In this document: piece after piece, positions 15,963 through 24,697 of the stretch
Position numbering within the stretch: the first letter of the stretch is position 1
How the letters are laid out: the number at the start of each line of letters is the position of its first letter
NCBI GenBank assembly: GCA_964455395.1
Contig: CAYVWB010000003.1
Coordinates: forward strand, 45,956 to 109,955
Source: CAYVWB01 sp964455395
GTDB taxonomy: Bacteria > Desulfobacterota > Desulfovibrionia > Desulfovibrionales > Desulfovibrionaceae
DNA: 64,000 nucleotides
Reading direction: 5' to 3'
The notes under the pieces: generated by a model
Database searches by the model: none
Told to the model about the DNA's origin: nothing
The model's input: only the letters and a program-made list of their open reading frames with translations
Made by a program: the position numbers and the translations under genes

Positions 15963-16775
15963 ATGCGTATAGGCAAGGACATACGACGCCAGAGGATCTT
16001 CAACCGCAACACCAGGCGCACCATCCTCGTCCCTCTCGACCACGGCATCTCCATCGGCCCCGTCTACGGTCTCGTGGACATGAAGAAAACCGTGGACAGC
16101 GTGGCTGCAGGCGGCGCCAACGCCGTGGTCATGCACAAGGGCCTGGTGCGCTGCGGTCACCGCGACAAAGGGGAGGACATCGGTCTCATCCTCCACCTCT
16201 CCGCCTCCACGGACCATTCGCCCTACCCCAACGCCAAGACCCTCGTCTCCAGCGTGCGCGAAGCCATCAAGCAAGGCGCAGACGGCGTCTCCGTCCACGT
16301 CAACCTCGGCGACGAAACCGAGCGCCACATGCTCAAGGAAGCCGGCGAAGCCGCCGAGGAAGCTGCGGACTGGGGCATGCCATTCCTCGCCATGGTCTAC
16401 GGCCGCGGGCCCAAGATCGACGATCCCTTCGAGCCCACCCTGGTGGCGCACTGCGCGCGTGTGGGCATGGAACTCGGCGCCGACGTGGTGAAAGTGCCCT
16501 ACACCGGCGACCCGGACTCCTTCATGCGCGTGGTGGAGGGCTGTTGCATCCCCGTGGTCATCGCCGGGGGGCCCAAGCTGGATTCGGACGGAGCTTTCCT
16601 GCAGATGGTGCACGACTGCGTGCAAGCCGGCGGCGCAGGCCTCTCCGTGGGTCGCAACATCTTCCAGCACCCGGATCCCGCAGCGCTCACCCGCGCGCTC
16701 TCCGCCATCGTCCACGACAGCGCCACCGTGGCGCAGGGCCTCGAGATCATCAGACAGGGAGGAGGCGACCAATGA
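15963..16775 (+). CDS. ADTH synthase, copy 2
   Basis: 270 residues, a close tandem paralogue of the preceding gene. It keeps the same catalytic motifs: LDHGISIGPVYG, AMVYGRGPK and ADVVKVPYTGD. It starts 12 bp downstream with GGAG before the ATG. Codon use differs enough that the duplication is not recent. Two active-looking copies could differ in feedback behaviour or substrate; one could also be a fructose-bisphosphate or 6-deoxyhexose-type aldolase feeding the pathway. The stop overlaps the next start (ATGA). Confidence 0.85.
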   Translation: MRIGKDIRRQRIFNRNTRRTILVPLDHGISIGPVYGLVDMKKTVDSVAAGGANAVVMHKGLVRCGHRDKGEDIGLILHLSASTDHSPYPNAKTLVSSVREAIKQGADGVSVHVNLGDETERHMLKEAGEAAEEAADWGMPFLAMVYGRGPKIDDPFEPTLVAHCARVGMELGADVVKVPYTGDPDSFMRVVEGCCIPVVIAGGPKLDSDGAFLQMVHDCVQAGGAGLSVGRNIFQHPDPAALTRALSAIVHDSATVAQGLEIIRQGGGDQ

Positions 16776-17755
16776 GCGCCGCCAAGGAAGTGTGGATGAA
16801 AGTCGTCCCCTTCGACAAACACCTCGTCACCCTCGCCTTGGAATCCGGCGTGGATGGCGTGGTGGTGGAGGAGGAGCGCAAGCAGGACGTGCTCGCTCTG
16901 GGTCGCACCCGCGTGCTCACCCCCGGAGAACTGCGCGACGTCTGCGTGAACGAGAAGGCGGACGAGGAGGAAGCCGTCTCCTGCCTCATGGCCGGGGACA
17001 AGGTGCTCCTCGCCCACGGCTGGGAGATCATCCCCGTGGAGAACATCCTCGCGCAGACCACGGGTCTGGGCGTGGAGGTGGCTTCCAAGGAACAAGCCGA
17101 ACTCGCTGCAGGCATTCTCCAGCGGGGGGTGGACTTCCTGGTGGTGTTGCCCGAAGCCGCCTCGCAGATCAAGGAGATCGTCGCCGCCGTGAAACTCTCG
17201 CAAGGAACCGTGGATCTCGCGCCCGCCACCATCACGGCAATCGCGCCCGCCGGCCTGGGTCACCGCGTCTGCGTGGACACCATGAGCGTGCTCAGGAAAG
17301 GCCAGGGCATGCTGGTGGGCAACTCCTCCGCCTTCACCTTTCTGGTGCACGGCGAGACCGAGTCCAACCCCTACGTGGCGGCGCGGCCCTTCCGCGTCAA
17401 CGCCGGCGCAGTGCACGCCTACGCCGTCATGCCCGGAGACAAGACGACTTATCTGGAAGAGCTTACCGCGGGCCGAGAAGTGCTCATCGTGAGCGCGAAC
17501 GGCGCCACCACCCTGGCCGTGGTGGGACGCAGCAAAGTGGAGGTGCGGCCAATGCTGCTCATCCGCGCGCGGCTGGAGGACGGGACCGAAGGCGCCGTCT
17601 TCCTGCAGAACGCGGAGACCATCCGCCTGGTGACGCCCGAAGGCGAACCCGTGAGCGTGGTGACAGTGAAGGAAGGCGACCGCGTGCTGGTGAAAGCCGA
17701 CGCTGCGGGCCGCCATTTCGGCATGCGCATTCAGGAAGACATCACCGAGGCATGA
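16772..17755 (+). CDS. 3-Dehydroquinate synthase II (archaeal type)
   Basis: 327 residues. The enzyme oxidatively deaminates and cyclises ADTH to 3-dehydroquinate with NAD, replacing the usual AroB. The protein matches the archaeal AroB' pattern across its length: KVVPFDKHLVT, VEEERKQDVLALGR, ENILAQT, VCVDTMSVLRKGQGMLVGN and the glycine-rich PFRVNAGAVHAYAV. It overlaps the ADTH synthase by four bases, so the two pathway-defining enzymes are coupled. No conventional aroF/G/H or aroB is in the window. Confidence 0.92.
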   Translation: MSAAKEVWMKVVPFDKHLVTLALESGVDGVVVEEERKQDVLALGRTRVLTPGELRDVCVNEKADEEEAVSCLMAGDKVLLAHGWEIIPVENILAQTTGLGVEVASKEQAELAAGILQRGVDFLVVLPEAASQIKEIVAAVKLSQGTVDLAPATITAIAPAGLGHRVCVDTMSVLRKGQGMLVGNSSAFTFLVHGETESNPYVAARPFRVNAGAVHAYAVMPGDKTTYLEELTAGREVLIVSANGATTLAVVGRSKVEVRPMLLIRARLEDGTEGAVFLQNAETIRLVTPEGEPVSVVTVKEGDRVLVKADAAGRHFGMRIQEDITEA

Positions 17756-18996
17756 CCATGACTGCGCCGCCACACGCGCCCCCCGGGGACGACGCACACT
17801 CCGCAGACGCAGGGGACGAACGACTCGTCGAGCTGCGCCGCGACATCGACGGCATCGATGAACAGCTCCTGACGCTGTTGAACCGCCGCGCCGCCTGCAG
17901 CAAGGAGGTGGGCCGCATCAAACGCGATTCCCAGGACCTCATCTTCAAGCCCTTCCGCGAAAAGGAAGTGCTCGCCAGACTGGCGCACGCCAATGCGGAA
18001 CACGGCGGCGTGCTGCCCGAAGCGCACTTGCGCGCCATCTACCGCGAGATCCTCTCCTCCTCCCGGGCCTTGCAACGACCGCAGCGCGTGGCCTACCTGG
18101 GGCCGGAGGGCACCTTCTCCCACTTCGCGGGGGTGCAGTTCCTGGGCCACAGCGTGGACTACACGCCGGAGCCCAGCATTCCCCACGTTTTCGAAGCCGT
18201 CTCCTCCGGTCGGGCCGAACTCGGCATCGTCCCCCTGGAGAATTCCCTGGAAGGCACAGTGGGCCAAAGCCTGGACCACTTCCTGGAGCGCTCCGTCTAC
18301 ATCCAGTCCGAGCTGTTCTGCCGCATCCGCCACAGCCTGCTGAGAAAGGCGGAGTCCCTGGGAGCCGTGCGCACGGTCTACTCCCACGCGCAACCCCTGG
18401 CGCAATGCGCGGGTTGGTTGCGCAGCATGCTGCCCCACGCCGCCACGGCGCCGGTGGAGTCCACTGCTGCAGCTGCCCGCCGCGCAGCCGAGAGCGAGGG
18501 CGACGACGACGCCGCCATCGGCCATGTGACCCTCGCCGCACGACACGGCTTGAACGTGCTCGCCTCCGGGGTGGAGGACCGCACGGACAACTGGACGCGA
18601 TTCGTACTCATCGCCGGCGCACCCTCGGACGCCTCCCTCGCCGCCGCCGCGCGGGACAAGACCTCCATGCTCTTCACCGTGCCGGACAAACCGGGCTCCC
18701 TGGTGAACGTGCTCACGGCCCTTGCCGGCAAAGGCATCAACATGAAAAAACTGGAGTCCCGACCCATGCAAGGGGAGACGTGGAAGTACGTCTTCTTCGT
18801 GGACGTGGAGTGCGACCTGGAGCAGGAGGACTACGCCTCCACCCTGGAAGAACTGCGCCACGCGTGCCACTCCCTGCGCATCCTCGGCAGCTATCCCTCC
18901 GGGCCGTATCTGGACGTCTCGGACCTCGCTCCGGAGCCGACCGTTCCCACGGCTTCCGACCCGACGCAACCACGACACCGGACCGCCACCTCATGA
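17752..18996 (+). CDS. pheA: Bifunctional chorismate mutase / prephenate dehydratase
   Basis: 414 residues: AroQ-type chorismate mutase (about 20-110; LRRDIDGIDEQLLTLLNRRA), prephenate dehydratase (about 115-290; YLGPEGTFSHFAG, VPLENSLEGTV, catalytic NWTRF) and a C-terminal ACT domain (about 300-375; KLESRPMQGETW), the usual site for phenylalanine inhibition. The start ATG overlaps the previous stop; a second ATG lies at 17758. Converts chorismate to phenylpyruvate for phenylalanine. Confidence 0.95.
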   Translation: MTMTAPPHAPPGDDAHSADAGDERLVELRRDIDGIDEQLLTLLNRRAACSKEVGRIKRDSQDLIFKPFREKEVLARLAHANAEHGGVLPEAHLRAIYREILSSSRALQRPQRVAYLGPEGTFSHFAGVQFLGHSVDYTPEPSIPHVFEAVSSGRAELGIVPLENSLEGTVGQSLDHFLERSVYIQSELFCRIRHSLLRKAESLGAVRTVYSHAQPLAQCAGWLRSMLPHAATAPVESTAAAARRAAESEGDDDAAIGHVTLAARHGLNVLASGVEDRTDNWTRFVLIAGAPSDASLAAAARDKTSMLFTVPDKPGSLVNVLTALAGKGINMKKLESRPMQGETWKYVFFVDVECDLEQEDYASTLEELRHACHSLRILGSYPSGPYLDVSDLAPEPTVPTASDPTQPRHRTATS

Positions 18997-20435
18997 GCCA
19001 ACACACCTTGCCCGCCCGCGTGAAGGCCCCGGCCTCCAAGTCCCTCTCCCACCGTGCGCTCATCGCAGCGTCCCTCGCCGCCGGCGAAACGAAGCTCCAC
19101 AACGTCCTCCACTCCGACGACCTCGAACGCACCGCCCACTGTCTGCGCGCCGCCGGCGCAGCCATCGAGTCCCTGCACGCACAGGAACCCGGGGCGTTCG
19201 CGGTGCTCGGGATGGCCGAAGGCCCACAGGGCGGAACGGCTGCAACGCCTGCGGACATCGACGTGGGCGAATCCGGCACCACCTGTCGGTTGCTCACCGC
19301 AGTGCTCGCTGCAGGGCGAGGGACATTTCGCGTCCACGGCGCCGGCCGCATGCACGAACGGCCCATCGGCGCCCTGGCGCGTACGTTGCAATCGCTTGGC
19401 GTCACCTTCACGTACGAAGGCGAGCCCCAACGCCCCCCCTTCCTCATGAGCGCCGAGGGGCTCACCCCGCCGCCTGACGGCGCAGCTCTCCCCGTGGACA
19501 TGGCCGAGTCCAGCCAGTACCTCTCCGGCCTGCTGCTCGCCGCGCCTTTGGCCGCCGGCCCCCTGGTTTTCGAACTCGCCGGGGAGAAAGCCGTCTCCTG
19601 GCCGTACGTCGCCCTCACGCTTCAGACACTGGAGGACTTCGGCGTCCCCTTCACGGTGGAGACGCGTCCCGACCCCGCCAGCGACGCCTGGGAAACAGCC
19701 GACTGGACGCGCCTGACCCCACAGACCGGCGCCGCCCCCGGCCTGGCTCGTTTCCGCATGGCGCCGGCCGTCTACCAACCCCGCTCCCTGACCGTGGAAG
19801 GCGACTGGTCCAACGCCTCGTATTGCATCGCAGCAGGCGCCGCCGGCCCTGCGCTGGTCACCATCGATGGTTTGCAGCGGGACTCCCGCCAAGGCGACGC
19901 CGCCATGCTGGACATCGTCACGGCCATGGGCGCCCACGTCTCCTGGGAGGGCGACGCCCTCACCGTGGAGCCACGGCGGCTCATCGGCGTGGAGGTGGAC
20001 ATGGCCGCCTGTCCGGACATCGCGCCCACCGTGGCGGCGTTGGCGGCGCTGGCGGAGGGCCCCACGCGCATCACGGGCGTGGCGCATCTGCGCATCAAGG
20101 AGAGCGACCGCCTTGCGGCCATGGCCAGCGAACTCGCCAAAGTCGGCGCGCAGGTGGAGCTCCTCCAAGACGGCATGGTGATCACGCCGCAGCCCATCCC
20201 CCTTGCCCTCAAGCACACGGGGGCAGCGCTCTCCAGCCACGGCGACCACCGCATCGCCATGAGCTGCTCCCTCTTCGAACGCGCGGGCCTGCCCGTGACT
20301 TTCGACGACCCTTCGGTGGTGGCGAAATCCTTCCCGGAGTTCTGGGAAACCTGGGAGACCCTGCGCCATGGCGGGGACCTCCAGGCCGCCACGGATCTGC
20401 GTCTGGATCCCGAGACCCCGGGAGCGGACGAGTGA
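18993..20435 (+). CDS. aroA: 5-Enolpyruvylshikimate-3-phosphate synthase
   Basis: 480 residues, somewhat longer than the usual 430. Makes EPSP from shikimate 3-phosphate and PEP. Motifs: KAPASKSLSHRALIAASLAAG near the N-terminus, GESGTTCRLLTA in place of the common GNAGTAMR loop, SSQYLSGLLLAAP, LRIKESDRLAAMASEL and SSHGDHRIAMS. The changed PEP loop is a variant seen outside class I enzymes and could alter inhibitor sensitivity (inference). Overlaps pheA by four bases. The extra length lies in the middle, around residues 200-245. Confidence 0.93.
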   Translation: MSQHTLPARVKAPASKSLSHRALIAASLAAGETKLHNVLHSDDLERTAHCLRAAGAAIESLHAQEPGAFAVLGMAEGPQGGTAATPADIDVGESGTTCRLLTAVLAAGRGTFRVHGAGRMHERPIGALARTLQSLGVTFTYEGEPQRPPFLMSAEGLTPPPDGAALPVDMAESSQYLSGLLLAAPLAAGPLVFELAGEKAVSWPYVALTLQTLEDFGVPFTVETRPDPASDAWETADWTRLTPQTGAAPGLARFRMAPAVYQPRSLTVEGDWSNASYCIAAGAAGPALVTIDGLQRDSRQGDAAMLDIVTAMGAHVSWEGDALTVEPRRLIGVEVDMAACPDIAPTVAALAALAEGPTRITGVAHLRIKESDRLAAMASELAKVGAQVELLQDGMVITPQPIPLALKHTGAALSSHGDHRIAMSCSLFERAGLPVTFDDPSVVAKSFPEFWETWETLRHGGDLQAATDLRLDPETPGADE

Positions 20436-21379
20436 GCGTTCCCCCCGACATGCACGACGCCGGGAACGCCCCCCGTCGATCGTCCCCCGGGGAAGACGTC
20501 CCGGTCAGCGCGACTGGCGAGGCGACTGGCGAAGCGACTGGCGAGGCGACTGGCGAGGCGACTGGCAATGCGCCCATGGGCTCTTCCGACGATGAATTGA
20601 ACCTCGCCGCTGCGCTCTTCGAAACGGTGGCCATCGTGGGCGTCAAAGGGCAGATGGGCGGCATGATGGCCTCCCGCGCAGCCGCCTGCGGCGCCAGCGT
20701 GCGCGGCCTGGACCACCCCCTGACCGAAGCCGCCGCCGCCAAAGCCCTGGCTGGCGCGGACCTGGTGCTGCTGTGCATCCCTGTGGACGCTTTCGAAGCC
20801 GTGCTCGAATCCTTGAGTCCCCTGCTCCCGCGCCACGCCGTGCTGGCGGACGTCGCTTCCGTGAAGGCCTCGCCGCTGAAGGTCATGCTGGCGGCGCACG
20901 AGGGCCCCGTGGTGGGAACGCACCCCCTCTTCGGGCCGGAGCCGCCGGAAACGCCGCGGGTGGCTGTCGTTCCCGGGGGTCGCGCTGAAGCCGAGCACGG
21001 GGATGAAGCCGCGGCGCAGCGGCTCTCCGCATGGCTTCGCGTACTGGGCTTCTCTCCTTTTCTCACCACGGTGGAGGAACACGACAAGGCCATGGCCGCC
21101 GTGCAAGGGCTCAACTTCGTCACCACGGTGGCGTACCTCGCAGCGCTGGCCGACCCGGGCGTGGCGCGCTTCATGACGCCGTCCTTCGAGCGTCGACTGG
21201 AGGCCGCGCGGAAGATGCTGACCCAGGACGCGAATCTTTTCCGCACCATCTTCGAAGCCAACCCCTACAGCCAGGACGCCGTGCGCCGCTACCGCAACTA
21301 CCTGCACGTGGCGGCCGGGGGCGATCTGGACTTGCTCATCTCCCGTGCGCAACAGTGGTGGGGCGCAGGCGAAGATTAA
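20432..21379 (+). CDS. tyrA: Prephenate dehydrogenase
   Basis: 315 residues from the GTG that overlaps the aroA stop. NAD-binding site VAIVGVKGQMGG follows a disordered N-terminal extension of about 65 residues. HPLFGPEPPET and GLNFVTTVAYLAAL fit prephenate-binding regions. No ACT domain follows, so tyrosine feedback is not obvious. The extension includes GEAT repeated by a 12-bp tandem repeat. Oxidatively decarboxylates prephenate towards tyrosine. An ATG at 20450 is a second possible start. Confidence 0.88.
   Translation: MSVPPDMHDAGNAPRRSSPGEDVPVSATGEATGEATGEATGEATGNAPMGSSDDELNLAAALFETVAIVGVKGQMGGMMASRAAACGASVRGLDHPLTEAAAAKALAGADLVLLCIPVDAFEAVLESLSPLLPRHAVLADVASVKASPLKVMLAAHEGPVVGTHPLFGPEPPETPRVAVVPGGRAEAEHGDEAAAQRLSAWLRVLGFSPFLTTVEEHDKAMAAVQGLNFVTTVAYLAALADPGVARFMTPSFERRLEAARKMLTQDANLFRTIFEANPYSQDAVRRYRNYLHVAAGGDLDLLISRAQQWWGAGED
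20510..20566 (+). repeat. In-frame 12-bp tandem repeat in the tyrA 5' region
   Basis: Nearly five copies of GCGACTGGCGAG, with one G-to-A change in copy two, encoding ATGE units. The repeat lies in a low-complexity extension ahead of the Rossmann fold, so copy-number change should not harm the enzyme core. Confidence 0.9.
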
Positions 21380-21466
21380 CCGCAGCCGTCCCCCCGTCGT
21401 CCCCCCGCCTCCCCACAGGCTCACGCGGTCTGGGGGCGCGGCGGACAAACCAGGAGCTTGACCATC

Positions 21467-22864
21467 ATGGAGCCAATAGTTCTGAAGCAGACCGGGAAGT
21501 GGATTCCCGCCGACGTGGAGACGCCCATCAGCCTCTTTCTGGGGCTCGTGGGTTCGAAACAAGGCATTCTCCTGGAGAGCGCCGAAGTGGACGGCCGCCT
21601 TGGTCGGTACTCCGTCATCGCGTGGAACTTCCGGCTGCGCCTCTCCAACAAGCAGGGCAAACTGGAAGTGGCCGCCCGGGACCACCGCATGGAGCCCCTG
21701 AAAGCGCTGGCCGGCATGGACTTTCTGGATGGCGTGCGCGAGGTGATGCGACGCGTGGAGATCGAGCCGGACCCGGCTTTCGCGGATCTGCCGCCCATCG
21801 TGCGCGGGCTCTACGGCTATTTCGGGTACGGCATGGCCGCCCACTTCGAACCCAAGCTCCGCGCTGTCATCCCGGAGGAGCACGGCGAAGCCACCCTGGT
21901 GCTGCCGGGTAACGTGGCCCTCGTCGACCACCTCTACGGCAAGCTCTGCCTGCTCTCCGTGGTGGAGGGCGTGAAGGTGGAGATGGACCACAGCCGCGTG
22001 CACAAGAAGCTGGACCCGCCCGTGGCCGGCCCCATTTCCAACGTGCCCGAGCAGCTCGCCTACATGAAGGGTGTGGCCCGGGCCAAGGAGCTCATCTCCC
22101 AAGGGGAATGCATCCAGGTGGTGCTCTCCACCCGCTTCCAGGCCTCCTTCCGTGGCGAGCCCTTCGCCTTGTACCGTCGGCTGCGCGCCGTGAACCCCTC
22201 GCCCTACATGTTCTTCATGCGGTTGCCCGGCGTCACGCTGATGGGCTCTTCGCCGGAGCTTCTGGTGCGTTGCCAGGACGGCGTGCTGACGACCTGCCCC
22301 ATCGCCGGCACCCGCCCCCGCGGCAAGGACGCCGCCGAGGACGCACGGCTTGCCGAAGAGCTTCTCGCCGACCCCAAGGAGCGCGCCGAGCACGTGATGC
22401 TGGTGGACCTGGGACGCAACGACCTGGGACGCATCGCCACGCCGGGCAGCGTGCGTGTGGACCGCTACATGGATGTGGAGCGCTTCAGCCATGTCATGCA
22501 CATGACCAGCTACGTGAAAGCCGAGCTCGCAGCAGGCCGCGACGCCCTGGACGTGCTGGGCTCCGTCTTCCCCGCCGGCACCGTGAGCGGCGCGCCCAAG
22601 ATCCGCGCCATGGAGCTCATCGCCGAGCAGGAAGGCCTTTCCCGCGGACCCTACGCCGGGGCTGTGGGCTGGTTCGGCCTGGACAACGATCGGGTGGATC
22701 TGGACACCGGCATCCTCATCCGCTCCTACTGGGTGCGCGACGACATGATCAACTGGCAGACCGGCGCCGGCATCGTCTACGACTCCGATCCCGAACGCGA
22801 ATGGCAGGAGTGCCTCAACAAGGCCCGTGTGCTCAACGAGGTCCTTACCGCAGGAGACGCTTGA
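21467..22864 (+). CDS. trpE: Anthranilate synthase component I
   Basis: 465 residues. Uses chorismate and ammonia from TrpG to make anthranilate. Present: the tryptophan-binding LLES element (ILLESAEVDGRLGRYS), RAKELISQGECIQVVLS, SPSPYMFF-like NPSPYMFF, GSSPELLVR, CPIAGTRPRG, LVDLGRNDLGR, GTVSGAPKIRAMEL and GAVGWFG. The retained LLES motif predicts Trp feedback inhibition. ATG chosen because AGGAG ends ten bases upstream. The 87 bp after tyrA is the largest gap inside the operon. Confidence 0.95.
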   Translation: MEPIVLKQTGKWIPADVETPISLFLGLVGSKQGILLESAEVDGRLGRYSVIAWNFRLRLSNKQGKLEVAARDHRMEPLKALAGMDFLDGVREVMRRVEIEPDPAFADLPPIVRGLYGYFGYGMAAHFEPKLRAVIPEEHGEATLVLPGNVALVDHLYGKLCLLSVVEGVKVEMDHSRVHKKLDPPVAGPISNVPEQLAYMKGVARAKELISQGECIQVVLSTRFQASFRGEPFALYRRLRAVNPSPYMFFMRLPGVTLMGSSPELLVRCQDGVLTTCPIAGTRPRGKDAAEDARLAEELLADPKERAEHVMLVDLGRNDLGRIATPGSVRVDRYMDVERFSHVMHMTSYVKAELAAGRDALDVLGSVFPAGTVSGAPKIRAMELIAEQEGLSRGPYAGAVGWFGLDNDRVDLDTGILIRSYWVRDDMINWQTGAGIVYDSDPEREWQECLNKARVLNEVLTAGDA

Positions 22865-23451
22865 TGTTTTTGCTCATCGACAATTTCGACTCCTTCACCT
22901 ACAACTTGGTGCAGGCGTTCCAGAAGCTCGGCAAGCACCCGGAAGTGGTCCGTAACGACCGTCCCGAACTCCTGACGCTGGCCGGGTCCGGCGACCTGGA
23001 GATGGTCTGCGTCTCCCCCGGTCCATCCCATCCCCGCAACGCCGGCCTCTGTCTGGAGTTCCTGGCGAGATTGCCCAAGGACGTCCCCGTGCTGGGCGTG
23101 TGTCTCGGCCACCAGATCCTCGGCGCCTTCGCCGGCGCGACCGTGGATGTGGGGCCGCGCATCATGCATGGCAAGACCTCCGATATCACCCACGATGGCC
23201 GCGGCCTCTTCACGGGGCTGCCCGATCCCTTCACCGTAGGCCGCTACCACTCCCTCATCGTGCATGCGCAGGAAGTCCCCGACGTCCTGGAGGTGACCGC
23301 CAGAGCCACGGATCTCGGCCCTGACAAAGGCGAGGTGATGGGCCTGCGCTACAAGGACAGGCCCTGGGCCGGCGTGCAGTTCCACCCCGAAAGCGTGCTG
23401 ACCCCACAAGGCGCGGACCTGCTCGCCAACTTCCCGGAAACCCTCCGCTAG
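22864..23451 (+). CDS. trpG: Anthranilate synthase glutamine amidotransferase component
   Basis: 195 residues, class I amidotransferase. Motifs: LLIDNFDSFTYNLVQ at the N-terminus, VSPGPSHP oxyanion region, GVCLGHQILG with the nucleophilic Cys, and GVQFHPESVLT with the catalytic His-x-Glu. Supplies ammonia to TrpE; the start overlaps the trpE stop by one base, consistent with equimolar synthesis. Stand-alone length, not fused to TrpD. Confidence 0.95.
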   Translation: MFLLIDNFDSFTYNLVQAFQKLGKHPEVVRNDRPELLTLAGSGDLEMVCVSPGPSHPRNAGLCLEFLARLPKDVPVLGVCLGHQILGAFAGATVDVGPRIMHGKTSDITHDGRGLFTGLPDPFTVGRYHSLIVHAQEVPDVLEVTARATDLGPDKGEVMGLRYKDRPWAGVQFHPESVLTPQGADLLANFPETLR

Positions 23452-23481
23452 AAGCCGGCTCGGCCCCGGCCTTCCAATGCA

Positions 23482-24629
23482 ATGACGCAAGGAGACGCAC
23501 ACGTGGCCATCAACGACATTCTGGAACACCTCGCTCGCGGCGACGACATGGACGCCGCCCTCGCGGCGCAGGCCTTCGGCTTGCTCATGGCGGGCGAACT
23601 GACCCCGGCGCAAGCCGGCGCCTTGCTCATGGGGTTGCGCATCAAAGGGGAAACTCCCGTGGAAGTGACCGCCGCAGTGGACGCCGCCCTGGCCCAGGCG
23701 CGGCTGCTCCCCGAACTGAACGGCGCGGCAGGCCAGCGCCGACTGGACACCTGCGGCACCGGCGGAGACCACTCCTGCTCCTTCAACTGCTCCGCCCGAT
23801 GGTCCCAGTAGTTGATTTCGGCAGTCAATCGGGCCTTCACGGCCTCGACCGTCTTGTCAACCANNNNNNNNNNCACTCCTGCTCCTTCAACTGCTCCACC
23901 ACCATGGCCCTCTACATGGCGGCGTTGGGCTACCCCGTGGTCAAGCACGGCAACCGCTCCGTGACAAGCTGCTCCGGCAGCGCCGACGTGGTGGAAGCCC
24001 TGGGCCTGCCCATGCCCGAGGACCCGGCGGACGCCGCCGCCGAGTTGGCCCGCGTCAACTTCGTTTTCCTGTTCGCGCCGCACTATCACCCGGCGTTTCG
24101 CTACATCATGCCCGTGCGCAAGGAGCTGGGCGTGCGCACGCTCTTCAACCTCATGGGACCGCTTCTGAACCCCGGCCGCCCCACGCACCAGCTGCTGGGC
24201 GTGGCCCGGCCCCAGGTCATGGACCTGGTGGGCGAAGTGCTGCAACGTCGGGGCGTGATGCGCGCCGCGGTGGTCTGCGGACATGGCGGCGCGCCACACT
24301 CCCGCTTCGATGAGTTGACCCCCTTCGGCCCGGCCGAGGTGGTCTGGCTGGGCGAGGGCGCCATGGTCCACACCGAACTGGACCCGGCAGCCTTCGGCTT
24401 TGCGCGGCATGCGCCGGAGGACGTCGCCGTCTCCTCCAAGGAACATGCGCTGACCGTGGTGCGCGAACTGCTGGACGGCGGTGGACCCGAAGCCATGCGC
24501 GACATGCTGGCGCTGAACCTGGGCGTGGGCCTGCACCTCATGGAGGAGGGCCTGGGACTCTCCGAGGCCTTCGACAAGGCCCGCGCCGCCATCCGACAAG
24601 GGGTCGCCAAAGCTTTCCTCAGCAACTGA
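23482..24629 (+). CDS. trpD: Anthranilate phosphoribosyltransferase, broken by an assembly gap
   Basis: Transfers phosphoribose to anthranilate. The left part reads to the PRPP motif DTCGTGGDHSCSFNCS, then runs into foreign sequence and a stop. After ten N (23864-23873) the same 24 bases recur and the gene continues FNCSTTMALYMAALGY, VKHGNRSVTS, FNLMGPLLNP to the stop. Joining the two copies of the 24-mer (23770-23793 and 23874-23897) restores one frame of normal length (about 347 residues). The break is therefore an assembly error, not a pseudogene. The middle 23794-23873 should be disregarded. Confidence 0.85.
23794..23873. other. Chimeric contig end and 10-N scaffold gap
   Basis: 70 bases that do not belong to trpD, then ten N. 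Read on the minus strand with the preceding repeat, they encode DKTVEAVKARLTAEINYWDH and onward, which resembles the C-terminal part of SNF2-type helicases. The join occurs at a 24-mer shared by chance between trpD and that gene. Confidence 0.8.
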
Positions 24630-24697
24630 ACGGATTGCCCGAGCCCGTCTCCGAGACGCTCCCCCTGATCAACCCTCCATGACGGACGCCACACGCC

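Noticed and set aside
19772..22501. 909-codon minus-strand frame over aroA-tyrA-trpE
   Set aside because: Shadow of three certain genes; His/Gly/Val-rich and without homology that I can recognise.
23482..24629. trpD as a pseudogene
   Set aside because: The stop and frame break lie in a chimeric contig end beside ten N; joining the duplicated 24-mer restores a full frame.
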